From: CAZKKF01 sp964553285
GTDB lineage: Bacteria > Patescibacteriota > Minisyncoccia > Phycocordibacterales > Zambryskibacteraceae
Direction of reading: 5' to 3'
NCBI GenBank assembly: GCA_964553285.1
Contig: CAZKKF010000010.1
Location: 1 to 29,965 of the forward strand
Length of the DNA stretch: 29,965 bases
Positions within the stretch are counted from its first letter, which is position 1. Each line of letters begins with the position of its first letter. Below the pieces are notes generated by a model that worked only from the letters and a program-made list of their open reading frames with translations, did not search any database and had not been told where the DNA came from. Shown here piece by piece: positions 5,585-13,343 of this stretch. The translations under genes and the position numbers were made by a program.

Positions 5585-7374
5585 ATGAACGAAGATCGCA
5601 TTACATATTTTGGCGAAACAGATGCCCGCAACAAGAGGGCTCGCTTTGGCGTCAAAGCCAAAGACCGCACCCGCCACATATACGTCATTGGAAAGACGGG
5701 CATGGGCAAATCCACTTTGCTTGAAAACATGGCCGTGCAGGATATCCAAAACGGAGAGGGGCTGGCCTTCGTTGACCCGCACGGCAAGACCGCCGACCTT
5801 CTGCTTGAATACGTGCCGCCGGAGAGAATAAAAGATGTCATTTATTTTGCTCCCTTTGATACCGAGTACCCGATATCTTTTAATGTCATGGAAGACGTTG
5901 GGCCAGACAAGAGGCACCTGGTGGCCAACGGTTTGATGAGCGCGTTCAAAAAGCTTTTCGGCGAAGAGAGCTTCTCCGACAGAATGCAGTACATATTGCA
6001 AAATACCATTCTGGCTCTTCTTGAATACCCAAATTCAACAATGCTCGGTATCAATAAGATGCTCGTAGACAAGGAGTACAGGAAAAAGGTGGTAGAAAAT
6101 GTTACAGACTCGTCGGTCAAGGCATATTGGACGCAGGAATTTGCCGGTTATACAGAACGGTTTGCGGCGGAAGCTATACCCGCTATACAAAATAAAATAG
6201 GCCAATTTACTTCAAATCCATTGGTAAGAAATATTATCGGTCAGGAAAAATCTTCCTTTGACATCAGGAAGGTGATGGACGAGAAGAAAATATTGATAAT
6301 AAACCTGTCCAAGGGCCGCGTGGGCGAGCAGAATGCAAACCTTCTCGGCTCCATGATGATTACCAAGATATATCTCGGCGCCATGTCGCGCGCCGATGCC
6401 TCCGAGCATGTCCTGAAACACCTGCCGAACTTCTATCTTTATGTGGACGAATTTCAGTCTTTTGCCAACGAATCTTTTGCGGACATCTTGTCCGAAGCCC
6501 GCAAGTACAAGCTCAACCTCACCATCGCACACCAATACATAGAGCAGATGTCCGAGGAAGTGCGGGCGGCTGTCTTTGGCAACGTTGGCACCATGATTTC
6601 TTTCCGCGTTGGCTCTTATGACGCGGAGGTATTGGAGAAGGAATTTGCTCCGGTATTTACGGCGGAAGACCTGGTAAACCTGGGCTTCACTCAGATTTAT
6701 CTCAAGCTCATGATAGACGGCGTGTCCTCAAGGCCATTTTCCGCCACCTCCATGGCTCCAATAGAAAGGCCGGCCATATCCCGCAGGGAAGAGATATTGG
6801 ACAACTCGCGCCGCATGTTTGCCGGCCCACGCGGCAGTGTGGAGGAGGCTATAAAGAAATGGTACGCCGAAGGGGAGGAGGAGAGATTTTCCGGATCAAA
6901 GGGCGGCAAGGGAGGCGGAGGCAAGCCGTTTGGCCAGAGGCCTGCCGCGGCTCCCACGCCNNNNNNNNNNCGTGGGAGCCGCGGCAGGCCTCTGGCCAAA
7001 CGGCTCCCACGCCTGCGCCGCAGGGGAGAAATGAGATGAAAAAAGCCTTGTTTGAGGCTATAGAAAAAGGCGTTGCAAAGGAGGTGCCGCTTCGGGAAAA
7101 CATAATGCCCCCTCAAAATCCCGTGTCTCTACACTCTCTCCGTCCCAAAGACAACAAAGCTCCCACTCCGGTAAAGCAAAATGCCCTCAAGAGCGCTTTG
7201 AGCGCCCTTACCGGCAACAATGACAGGGAAGAGATGAAACAGCCTGCACCTGCCAAAGAAAAACCGCCCGAAAAGAAGGCAGAACCTGCACTAGCTCCAA
7301 AACAGCCCGAAACCACCTCAAGCAAGCTCAAGGAAATACCGGAAGACGAGCTGAAGAAAATGCTTTCGCTTTAA
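5585..7374 (+). CDS. VirD4/TraG-like DNA-transfer ATPase (split by assembly gap)
   Basis: The N-terminal part starts MNEDRITYFGETDARNKRARFGV and has Walker A GKTGMGKST (residues 36-44), a 'DPHGKTADLLL' strand, a Walker B-like FYLYVDEFQSF (about 283-293) and 'LTIAHQYIEQM', a layout shared by type IV coupling proteins (TraG/VirD4, HerA/FtsK superfamily). These hexameric motors move DNA or substrates across membranes; no N-terminal membrane helix is present, so it may be soluble or have a partner. Ten N at 6961-6970 and an adjacent inverted copy (6971-7003) break the frame. Overlapping the two copies of 'cggctcccacgcc' (6948-6960 and 7001-7013) restores one frame of 578 residues, ending in a Lys/Pro/Glu-rich tail and 'EIPEDELKKMLSL'. 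The joined model is an inference. Confidence 0.85.
6926..7013. repeat. Gap flanked by a 33-bp perfect inverted repeat (assembly artefact likely)
   Basis: 6926-6958 and 6971-7003 are exact reverse complements on either side of ten N. In addition 'cggctcccacgcc' occurs directly at 6948-6960 and 7001-7013. Dropping 6961-7013 leaves an uninterrupted reading frame, so these 53 positions are probably a scaffolding or fold-back error. Confidence 0.85.
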
Positions 7375-7403
7375 TAAAAAACACTTACATTTATTGCGGC
7401 GAT

Positions 7404-7673
7404 CTATTCAAACAAATCGGCGTGGGTGCCGGTGCGCGCAAGGAGTACTTCATTGTCTGAGATGTCGTAAATCAAAATCCAATCCGGCTCTATGTGGCAT
7501 TCCCAAAACCCTTTCCATTCTCCGCCCAGTTTGTGGGGTTTATAAAAGGCAGATAGCTTGCCATCGTAAACGAGCGATTCGACGATTGCTTCCAGTTTAT
7601 CGATATCCTTGCCGCGCCTTTTTTGTCTTTTGTAATCCCGTCTGAACTGTGTGCGCTGAGTAATCTGACGCAT
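7404..7673 (-). CDS. YafQ-family mRNA interferase toxin (RelE superfamily)
   Basis: 89 residues matching the YafQ pattern: an N-terminal basic helix (QFRRDYKRQKRRGKD), 'LVYDGKLSAFYKPHKLGGEWKGFWECHIEPDWILIYDI' and the C-terminal 'LLARTGTHADLF'. In YafQ the conserved His in HKL, the Asp of PDW and the His of TGSH/TGTH region form the RNase site; HKL, EPDW and TGTHADLF are all present, so the toxin looks intact. It cleaves mRNA at the ribosome in characterised homologues. It lies 6 bp downstream of its antitoxin gene, in one transcript. Confidence 0.93.
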   Translation of the reverse strand: MRQITQRTQFRRDYKRQKRRGKDIDKLEAIVESLVYDGKLSAFYKPHKLGGEWKGFWECHIEPDWILIYDISDNEVLLARTGTHADLFE

Positions 7674-7679
7674 AGCGTT

Positions 7680-7940
7680 TTACATTGAGCGCATAGACTC
7701 TTTCCAGCCTTTGAATGTCTTAAAGGTTTCAACGTTCTTACGGGTGCGCGCTTCCATAAGTGCTTTGCGCGTCTCGGCGTTGGGGACCTTGGCGGAGAAG
7801 GTGATGGTTTTATCCAGCACAAACTGCCTCAACATGGCGTTTACCACTGTTGTAAGGGGGATGCCCATCTGTGCGGCGGTCTTCTTGGCCTCATCACGAA
7901 GCTTCTTCGGGGTCTTGATTGTAAGCGTTGTATTACTCAT
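7680..7940 (-). CDS. DinJ/RelB-family antitoxin
   Basis: 86 residues. The N-terminal 'TTLTIKTPKKLRDEAKKTAAQMGIPLTTVVNAMLRQFV' is a ribbon-helix-helix domain that forms DNA-binding dimers; the Lys/Arg-rich C-terminal part (about 55-86) would wrap the toxin. It is encoded upstream of the YafQ-like toxin, the normal order. Its -10 box ends six nt before the ATG, so the operon mRNA is leaderless, and an inverted repeat overlaps that -10 box, consistent with autorepression. Confidence 0.92.
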   Translation of the reverse strand: MSNTTLTIKTPKKLRDEAKKTAAQMGIPLTTVVNAMLRQFVLDKTITFSAKVPNAETRKALMEARTRKNVETFKTFKGWKESMRSM

Positions 7941-7975
7941 ACCAATATACTAATTCTGGTACGATTTGTTGTCAA
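7940..7975 (-). promoter_or_regulatory. Promoter and operator of the toxin-antitoxin operon
   Basis: On the minus strand TTGACA (7970-7975), a 17-bp spacer and TAGTAT (7947-7952), six nt before the antitoxin ATG. The inverted repeat TACCA (7940-7944)...TGGTA (7957-7961) spans the -10 box and is a likely DinJ-YafQ operator. Confidence 0.7.
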
Positions 7976-8002
7976 GAGCCGAAGGGGAATATCTGGGTAG
8001 TG

Positions 8003-8008
8003 TATAAT
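8003..8008 (+). promoter_or_regulatory. -10 box that decides the epimerase start
   Basis: TATAAT ends two nt before an ATG at 8010, too close for that ATG to be in the mRNA. Transcription near 8015 leaves the in-frame ATG at 8028 as the first start. Confidence 0.65.
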
Positions 8009-8027
8009 AATGGCACCTCAGACTAAA

Positions 8028-8747
8028 ATGAAAATACTTATTACAGGAATAAACGGTCTTATAGGAAAGCTTGTCAGGGAAGAGCTTTCTGATGAGCACG
8101 AGATTTTCGGCCTGGACAGGGTGGGGGAGCAGGGCGGCAATTTGTATATAGCAGATGTCTCCGACATGCCTTCCCTTGAAAAAGCCTTTAGAGAGATGCC
8201 GCAGATAGACTGCATCATTCACTTGGCGGCAGACAAGAGTCCGGATGCCGAGTGGGACTCAATGCTCAAAAACAACATAGAAGGCGCAAGAAACATATAT
8301 GAATGCGCACGCATGTTTAATGTGCCAAAAGTAATTTTTGCAAGCACCAACCGCGTTACCCAGGGGTATGAGGTAGGGGACGGCACGCTGAAAGAAGGCC
8401 TTAAGATGATAAGTGCAAGTGACCAGCCGCGGCCCATAAACTACTACGGAGTAAGCAAGCTCTTTGGCGAAAACATTGCCAGAATGTATTTTGAAAAGTA
8501 CGGCATACGCTCTGTTATCTTTCGCATAGGAAGCGTGCTTGATGATGATAATCCGGAGGGGGATATAAGACGCGAGAAGACCTGGCTAAGCTACAGGGAT
8601 TTGAAGAGTATTTTCCACAAAGCTGTTGACGCAAATATTCCCTTTGGCCTCTACTATGCCGTATCCGATAACGCCGGCAGATTTTGGGATATTGAGGATA
8701 TGTCCCGCGATCTGGGCTTTATCCCCCAGGACGGTTTTGGGAAATAG
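8028..8747 (+). CDS. NAD-dependent epimerase/dehydratase (extended SDR)
   Basis: 239 residues starting MKILITG. The nucleotide-binding GxxGxxG is GINGLIG (residues 7-13), 'ADVSD' follows beta-3, and the catalytic YxxxK is YGVSK (140-144) with 'FASTN' supplying the Ser. At 239 residues it is shorter than UDP-galactose 4-epimerases (about 330) and nearer to uronate-dehydrogenase-like SDRs, but the substrate cannot be named. An in-frame ATG at 8010 would add six residues, but it abuts the -10 box and the added residues precede the Rossmann strand, so 8028 is preferred. It opens the glycan locus and may act on a sugar nucleotide or a sugar acid. Confidence 0.87.
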   Translation: MKILITGINGLIGKLVREELSDEHEIFGLDRVGEQGGNLYIADVSDMPSLEKAFREMPQIDCIIHLAADKSPDAEWDSMLKNNIEGARNIYECARMFNVPKVIFASTNRVTQGYEVGDGTLKEGLKMISASDQPRPINYYGVSKLFGENIARMYFEKYGIRSVIFRIGSVLDDDNPEGDIRREKTWLSYRDLKSIFHKAVDANIPFGLYYAVSDNAGRFWDIEDMSRDLGFIPQDGFGK

Positions 8748-8804
8748 TCTATATTTTATTGTTAATACCTGTAAGACTTTTTTATTCAATTAGTCGGTGA
8801 TAGT

Positions 8805-9782
8805 ATGGTTCAGTACGTTTTGCGGCCTTACTTGACCCCCCCATCAAAGATTAAAAGATCTTTCACCTTCATGAAAATCAGAGATAAGATAAAAAGACGA
8901 ATAGGTATTATCAAAAACCGCGGAAATAATAGTGTTTATGCGATTGTATATCTACTATTTCCTGATAGGGTGAAATTATCCAATTTTGGTAGCTGGTTGA
9001 TTTTGCAGGATATAAAAAACAATCCAGAGTTTAAAAAAATTATTAGAGTTACAAAAAGCGGAAGAAGAAATATTTTTGATTTTCGCATAATGAAGATTGT
9101 TCACAGGAGAAGGCAACTGCTGTCGATGTTTCTTTGCGATTACTTTTCGCTACTTTATCCGTATGTTGACGTTCAAGTCGGCGATAATTTATTGCTCAAA
9201 CCTCCTTCTATTGATGGTCCATACGAAAGTGAAGAAGTAAAGGTTGAAGTTGGCGACCACGTGATCGATGCAGGAGCAAACGTGGGGCTATTCTCTATAT
9301 TTTCTGCCCAGAGAGTTGGAGATAATGGCAGGGTATATTCTTTTGAGCCTGTCGAGGAGACGAGGTCGTTGCTCTTGAGTAATCTCGAGCTTAATAATGT
9401 AGCTAATACTCAAGTATTTCCTTATGCACTAGGCCAAAAAGTGGCCGATGTGGAGTTCTTTTTGGCTCCTAATTTTTTGGATAGTTCCTCGACGACTTTT
9501 AGCAAGGGCCGTAAGAAGGAAATTGTTAAGCAAATAAACATTGATTCATTTGTACAAGAAGAGAACCTCTCTAAGGTTGATTTTATCAAAGCGGACATTG
9601 AAGGTATGGAAAGAGAAATGCTTTTAGGGGCGGAGAATACCATAAAAAAATTCAAACCCAAGTTAGCAATATGTACCTACCATTTGGCAGATGATCCTGA
9701 TGTTATTGAGCAAATCATTACTAATTTTGTACCAGAATATAAGATTAAACATACTGATAAAAAAATATTTGCTTGGATATGA
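8805..9782 (+). CDS. FkbM-family methyltransferase
   Basis: 325 residues from ATG 8805; an in-frame ATG at 8871 is an alternative. The SAM-binding core is clear: 'VEVGDHVIDAGANVGLFSIFSAQRVG' (about 146-171), 'GRVYSFEPVEETRSLLLSNLELN' and later 'VDFIKADIEGMEREMLLGAENTIKKFKPKLAICTYH', which is the FkbM signature. Such enzymes O-methylate sugars or secondary metabolites, often in surface-polysaccharide loci. The N-terminal 140 residues are a basic, partly hydrophobic extension of unknown role. The gene is visibly richer in A and T than its flanks and overlaps the next glycosyltransferase by ATGA, so the two are co-translated. Confidence 0.88.
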   Translation: MVQYVLRPYLTPPSKIKRSFTFMKIRDKIKRRIGIIKNRGNNSVYAIVYLLFPDRVKLSNFGSWLILQDIKNNPEFKKIIRVTKSGRRNIFDFRIMKIVHRRRQLLSMFLCDYFSLLYPYVDVQVGDNLLLKPPSIDGPYESEEVKVEVGDHVIDAGANVGLFSIFSAQRVGDNGRVYSFEPVEETRSLLLSNLELNNVANTQVFPYALGQKVADVEFFLAPNFLDSSSTTFSKGRKKEIVKQINIDSFVQEENLSKVDFIKADIEGMEREMLLGAENTIKKFKPKLAICTYHLADDPDVIEQIITNFVPEYKIKHTDKKIFAWI

Positions 9783-10852
9783 AAATCTGCTTTTTAGTGG
9801 GAGAAATCTTTGCCTGGGGTAAATATGGAGGCTTTGGGGCTTTGACGCGCAAAATAGGGAGTGAACTGGCTATAAGAGGAGTTGAAGTTTTTGCTGTTGT
9901 GCCATTAGGCGATGGTCAAAAGTCAGTAGAAAAACTAGACGGTATTACTGTATTTGGGTATACAGGCGGAGATCAAGGTGATTTGAGGAAGTTATTGCGC
10001 AATATTGATGCAGATGTTTTTCATTCTGAGGAGCCAAACATTATCTCATACATGGCTCAACAGATTCACCCAAATAAAAAACACATAGTCACATTTCAGG
10101 ATCCTCGCGGCCTGTGGGACTGGTGGAATGAATTTCAGTTTGCTGATTCAGCAAAGAGACGTGCATTTCCTGGGATGCTTCGTTTTGAATGTGCGTATCA
10201 TCCACTAGTACGATATGCTGCACAAAAATCTGAAGGCCTGTATTGTCAGGCTAAATATATTAGCAAAATTTCCAAAAAACTATACGGGCTTTCTCGCGAG
10301 CCTCAGTTCCTTCCCAACCCCGTAGATATGCCATTATCGCAAAGCCATAAATCTGTGCATCCTACGGTATGTTTTTTAGGGCGATGGGATAGGCGAAAGC
10401 GCCCATGGTTATTCATTGAACTGGCGCAAGCATTTCCTGATGTTACGTTTCTCATGATGGGGAAACCGGATAACACGATTATGAAAGGCTATCCCATTCC
10501 TAAAAACCTGCAACTATTGGGCCTAACACAAGGGAAAGACAAAGATGCTGTGCTTGAGAGAAGTTGGGCACTTGTTAATACCTCTACAAGAGAATGCCTT
10601 CCTGTATCGTTTTTGGAAGCAGCTTCGCATAGATGTGCGATTATCAGCTCTGTTGATCCAGATGACTTTGCTACCAATTTTGGATTTCATGTGTCAGGAG
10701 ATAATTATTCCGGTGCACTTCAAGAGTTACTTGATCAAGGCTGGCAACAGAAGGGGGGGGCGGGATATGATTATGTTCTACATACCCATTCAACCGGCCA
10801 AGCCATAGAACAACATTTGGCAGTGTATAAGAGCTTGTTAAACAATAGCTAA
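9779..10852 (+). CDS. Glycosyltransferase (GT4-like, GT-B fold)
   Basis: 357 residues from ATG 9779, the codon that forms the ATGA overlap with the FkbM gene. The N-terminal half has a GT-B opening (MKICFLVGEIFAWGKYGGFGALTRKIGSEL) with the Gly-rich loop seen in GT4 enzymes. The C-terminal half has 'VCFLGRWDRRKRPWLFIELAQAFPDVTFLMMG' and a nucleotide-sugar site resembling E-x7-E in 'TSTRECLPVSFLEAASHRCAIIS' (about 267-289). It adds a sugar from a nucleotide donor to a surface glycan or lipid-linked precursor; sugar and linkage are unknown. A run of eight G at 10753-10760 lies near the 3' end and is in frame. Confidence 0.85.
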   Translation: MKICFLVGEIFAWGKYGGFGALTRKIGSELAIRGVEVFAVVPLGDGQKSVEKLDGITVFGYTGGDQGDLRKLLRNIDADVFHSEEPNIISYMAQQIHPNKKHIVTFQDPRGLWDWWNEFQFADSAKRRAFPGMLRFECAYHPLVRYAAQKSEGLYCQAKYISKISKKLYGLSREPQFLPNPVDMPLSQSHKSVHPTVCFLGRWDRRKRPWLFIELAQAFPDVTFLMMGKPDNTIMKGYPIPKNLQLLGLTQGKDKDAVLERSWALVNTSTRECLPVSFLEAASHRCAIISSVDPDDFATNFGFHVSGDNYSGALQELLDQGWQQKGGAGYDYVLHTHSTGQAIEQHLAVYKSLLNNS

Positions 10853-10853
10853 C

Positions 10854-12038
10854 ATGTTACCAGTAAACAAAACAAAAGTAGTATATCTAATTACTGGTCT
10901 TAACACGGGCGGTGCCGAAGTTCTCCTAGAGCAATTTCTAGGTTTGCTAGATCGTAATTATTTTGAACCAGTGGTTTTGTCGTTTATACCGATTGGTGAG
11001 ATAGGCCGTAACATAGAACGCATGGGCGTAGGGTGTTATAGTCTGAATATACGCAAAACCCTAAATGATAAAAACCAGGAAAGTAAACTAGCTTTATTCC
11101 TCCGTAGCATGGCTGTTGTCTTTATAGAATTTCCAAAGCTAGTTAAGTTTATTAAGAAGGAGAAGCCGGACATTGTACATGCTCATCTTTTTCACGCCAA
11201 TTTATTGGGAAGACTGGCAGGAAAAATATGTGGTGTCCCGATAATTATTTCAACGATTCACAACGTAAACTTTGGTGGGGGGCTACGTGAAAGATTGTTG
11301 CGATATACAGATAATCTAGGGACAGTCACGGTAGCGATATCAAAAAATGTTGCTACTGCAATGATTGATAAAGGGGTGGTCCCCTCACATCGGTTAAGGG
11401 TTATAGAAAATGGAGTCAATCCTGATAAATTCAGCAATACCAACGATGTTACCAACACCATTCGCAAACAACTCGGTGCATCAGCAAAGCAACATCTATT
11501 GGTATCTGTTGGAAGACTCACAGAACAAAAGGGTTACCCATACCTTTTCAAGGCTTTGGAATATTTGCAGGAACACAGGGACGATTTGTTGTCTGTTATT
11601 CTCGGTGATGGAGAGGAAAGTCGTACACTCGAAAATATAGTCAAACAGTCAGGTCTTAATAAGTCGGTTGTGTTCTTGGGTAATAAAAGCAATGTAGCTG
11701 ATTATTTGATGGCATCAGATATTTTTGTTATGCCTTCTTTATGGGAAGGGCTTCCCATATCTCTGCTTGAAGCCATGGCTTGTGGTTTGCCGGTTGTCGC
11801 TACGAATGTTGGCGGAGTCCCAGAAGTGGTGGCAGATAATGAGAGTGGCTTTCTTGTGCCAGCAAAAGATAGCGAAGCCCTAGCGGATAAAATATCTGTT
11901 CTATTATCTATGTCAGACACGGAACGACGGGAATTTGGCGCGCATGGCAGGAAGATTATTTTGAACAAATTTTCCTTGAAAAATACGGTGCAGTCTTATG
12001 TGGACCTCTACAGAGAGTTTACCCCCACTTTTTCTTAA
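10854..12038 (+). CDS. Glycosyltransferase family 4
   Basis: 394 residues. The N-terminus (VVYLITGLNTGGAEVLLEQFL, about 9-29) carries the GGAE loop common in GT4 enzymes, 'KPDIVHAHLFHANLLGRLAG' follows, and the C-terminal half has 'LVSVGRLTEQKGYPYLFKAL' and the donor-site 'FVMPSLWEGLPISLLEAMACGLPVVATNVGGVPEVV'. All key regions are present and the length is normal. The start is 1 bp after the previous stop, with no Shine-Dalgarno. It converges on the flippase gene with a 20-bp overlap of the 3' ends. The sugar transferred is unknown. Confidence 0.93.
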   Translation: MLPVNKTKVVYLITGLNTGGAEVLLEQFLGLLDRNYFEPVVLSFIPIGEIGRNIERMGVGCYSLNIRKTLNDKNQESKLALFLRSMAVVFIEFPKLVKFIKKEKPDIVHAHLFHANLLGRLAGKICGVPIIISTIHNVNFGGGLRERLLRYTDNLGTVTVAISKNVATAMIDKGVVPSHRLRVIENGVNPDKFSNTNDVTNTIRKQLGASAKQHLLVSVGRLTEQKGYPYLFKALEYLQEHRDDLLSVILGDGEESRTLENIVKQSGLNKSVVFLGNKSNVADYLMASDIFVMPSLWEGLPISLLEAMACGLPVVATNVGGVPEVVADNESGFLVPAKDSEALADKISVLLSMSDTERREFGAHGRKIILNKFSLKNTVQSYVDLYREFTPTFS

Positions 12039-13278
12039 ATAATCCAATCAGCAGCAGTGCATTTATAAAAGCTTCAATTATGATTGCTGATACAACCCCC
12101 CACATTCCTAAGATCGGGGTTAGTATAACTAGTGCCACAATACGTATCGTAGGGATAATTGTCGTAATTGTATAAAGAATTTTCTTTGCTTTAAGCACTG
12201 TGAAATAAGTGCCAATGGGTGAAAATACTGCACCAATAACACTTAACATTAAAATTTGAGAATATGGTACCGCTTCAATATATTGAGGAAACAGAAACTT
12301 AAATAACCAAGGTGCTAAGGCTAAGTATGCAGCTACGCAGGTGGTGGTAATCAGAAAATATTTCCATATTTTTGGCATCAATGTTTGCCGGATAGTTTCT
12401 GGGCTGGTGTCGGCAAATTTCGGAAAGGCGAGAGTTGGCATGAGATTAAGAAATCTGGTAACTTCTAGCGGTATGGCGTAAGCAATGAAGAAAATAGCCA
12501 ATTCTTCTGCTCCCAGTAATTTCCACACGATAACTTTATCCAATTGGGCGGCAACCAACCCCAAGGCTGACATGGCTGTTAGGTGTTTGGCGTATGGTAT
12601 TAGCCCTGGGTCGCTTACGGCTTCTGGGCTAACATATTCTGTCGCGGTCTTTTTGTGGAATATTAGATTGGGGATTATTTGACCAAGAAGAAAAGCGGTC
12701 AAAATTATCCAAGCGTAGGATGGAAATGTTATAGCTGCAATAACCGATAAAATGAGTAAGGATGTTCTGGTAACAGTTGCATACACTGCTACTTTTTTAA
12801 ATTCTCTTAGAGCTTTGAGATAGTAGTTGTAAACTTCGCCTGCGCTGAATATCGGTAAAGCAAGTGCAATGGCCGCAAAACCCAGTGCAAGTGTTGTGTT
12901 ATCTTGCCAAAAATAATATGTCGCTACTATAAACGATACTAGTGCACCCAAACGTCCCCACTTCATTGTTTCTCTAAAAGCCACCCCGAGGTTACCTTTG
13001 AATCCCTTTGGGGTGGATTCCATAATAGCTACTGTTACACCAGGTAACGTGAATACAGAGAGGATAAGCAGGCCCGACATCAAAAAGCGATACTCTCCAA
13101 GCACTTCCGGGGCAAGGAGGTTGGCGAGAACTATGGTGAGGATAAAGGCCGCTATAGATGCGGCAAGCTGGGAAAGCCCCAGCCAGAATCCGCCTCGGGC
13201 GAGGTATACGTTGTCGGTGCCTGTATAGCGCTCACCCCAGCGCAAAAAGCTGTAGAGCCTGCTTTTTATGATTTCCAT
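12019..13278 (-). CDS. Polysaccharide flippase (Wzx/RfbX-like, MOP superfamily)
   Basis: 419 residues, almost wholly hydrophobic with about 12 membrane segments. The N-terminal 'ARGGFWLGLSQLAASIAAFILTIVLANLLAPEVLGEYRFLMS' is the typical opening of oligosaccharide flippases, and 'QLDKVIVWKLLGAEELAIFFIAYAIP' lies at the start of the second half. Such proteins move undecaprenol-linked glycan units across the inner membrane. On the minus strand TAGATT lies 8 nt before the ATG, a possible leaderless -10. It is convergent with the upstream glycosyltransferase and divergent from the O-antigen ligase, completing a flippase-ligase set. Confidence 0.92.
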   Translation of the reverse strand: MEIIKSRLYSFLRWGERYTGTDNVYLARGGFWLGLSQLAASIAAFILTIVLANLLAPEVLGEYRFLMSGLLILSVFTLPGVTVAIMESTPKGFKGNLGVAFRETMKWGRLGALVSFIVATYYFWQDNTTLALGFAAIALALPIFSAGEVYNYYLKALREFKKVAVYATVTRTSLLILSVIAAITFPSYAWIILTAFLLGQIIPNLIFHKKTATEYVSPEAVSDPGLIPYAKHLTAMSALGLVAAQLDKVIVWKLLGAEELAIFFIAYAIPLEVTRFLNLMPTLAFPKFADTSPETIRQTLMPKIWKYFLITTTCVAAYLALAPWLFKFLFPQYIEAVPYSQILMLSVIGAVFSPIGTYFTVLKAKKILYTITTIIPTIRIVALVILTPILGMWGVVSAIIIEAFINALLLIGLFKKKWG

Positions 13279-13329
13279 TCAATACAAATCTAGCGCATAA
13301 GGGGGAGCTTTGCTACCTTGAAGCTGTGT

Positions 13330-13335
13330 TATAGT
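13330..13335 (+). promoter_or_regulatory. -10 box of the O-antigen ligase gene
   Basis: TATAGT ends 8 nt before the ATG at 13344; a leaderless start is expected. Confidence 0.6.
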
Positions 13336-13343
13336 ATCGGCGT

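Noticed and set aside
6859..7374. Separate gene beginning near 6859 or 7036
   Set aside because: It is the C-terminal part of the TraG/VirD4-like gene displaced by the gap; joining the direct copies restores one frame.
10753..10760. Run of eight G as a phase-variation switch
   Set aside because: The frame is intact and a single tract of eight near the 3' end of a glycosyltransferase is weak evidence; strain comparison would be needed.
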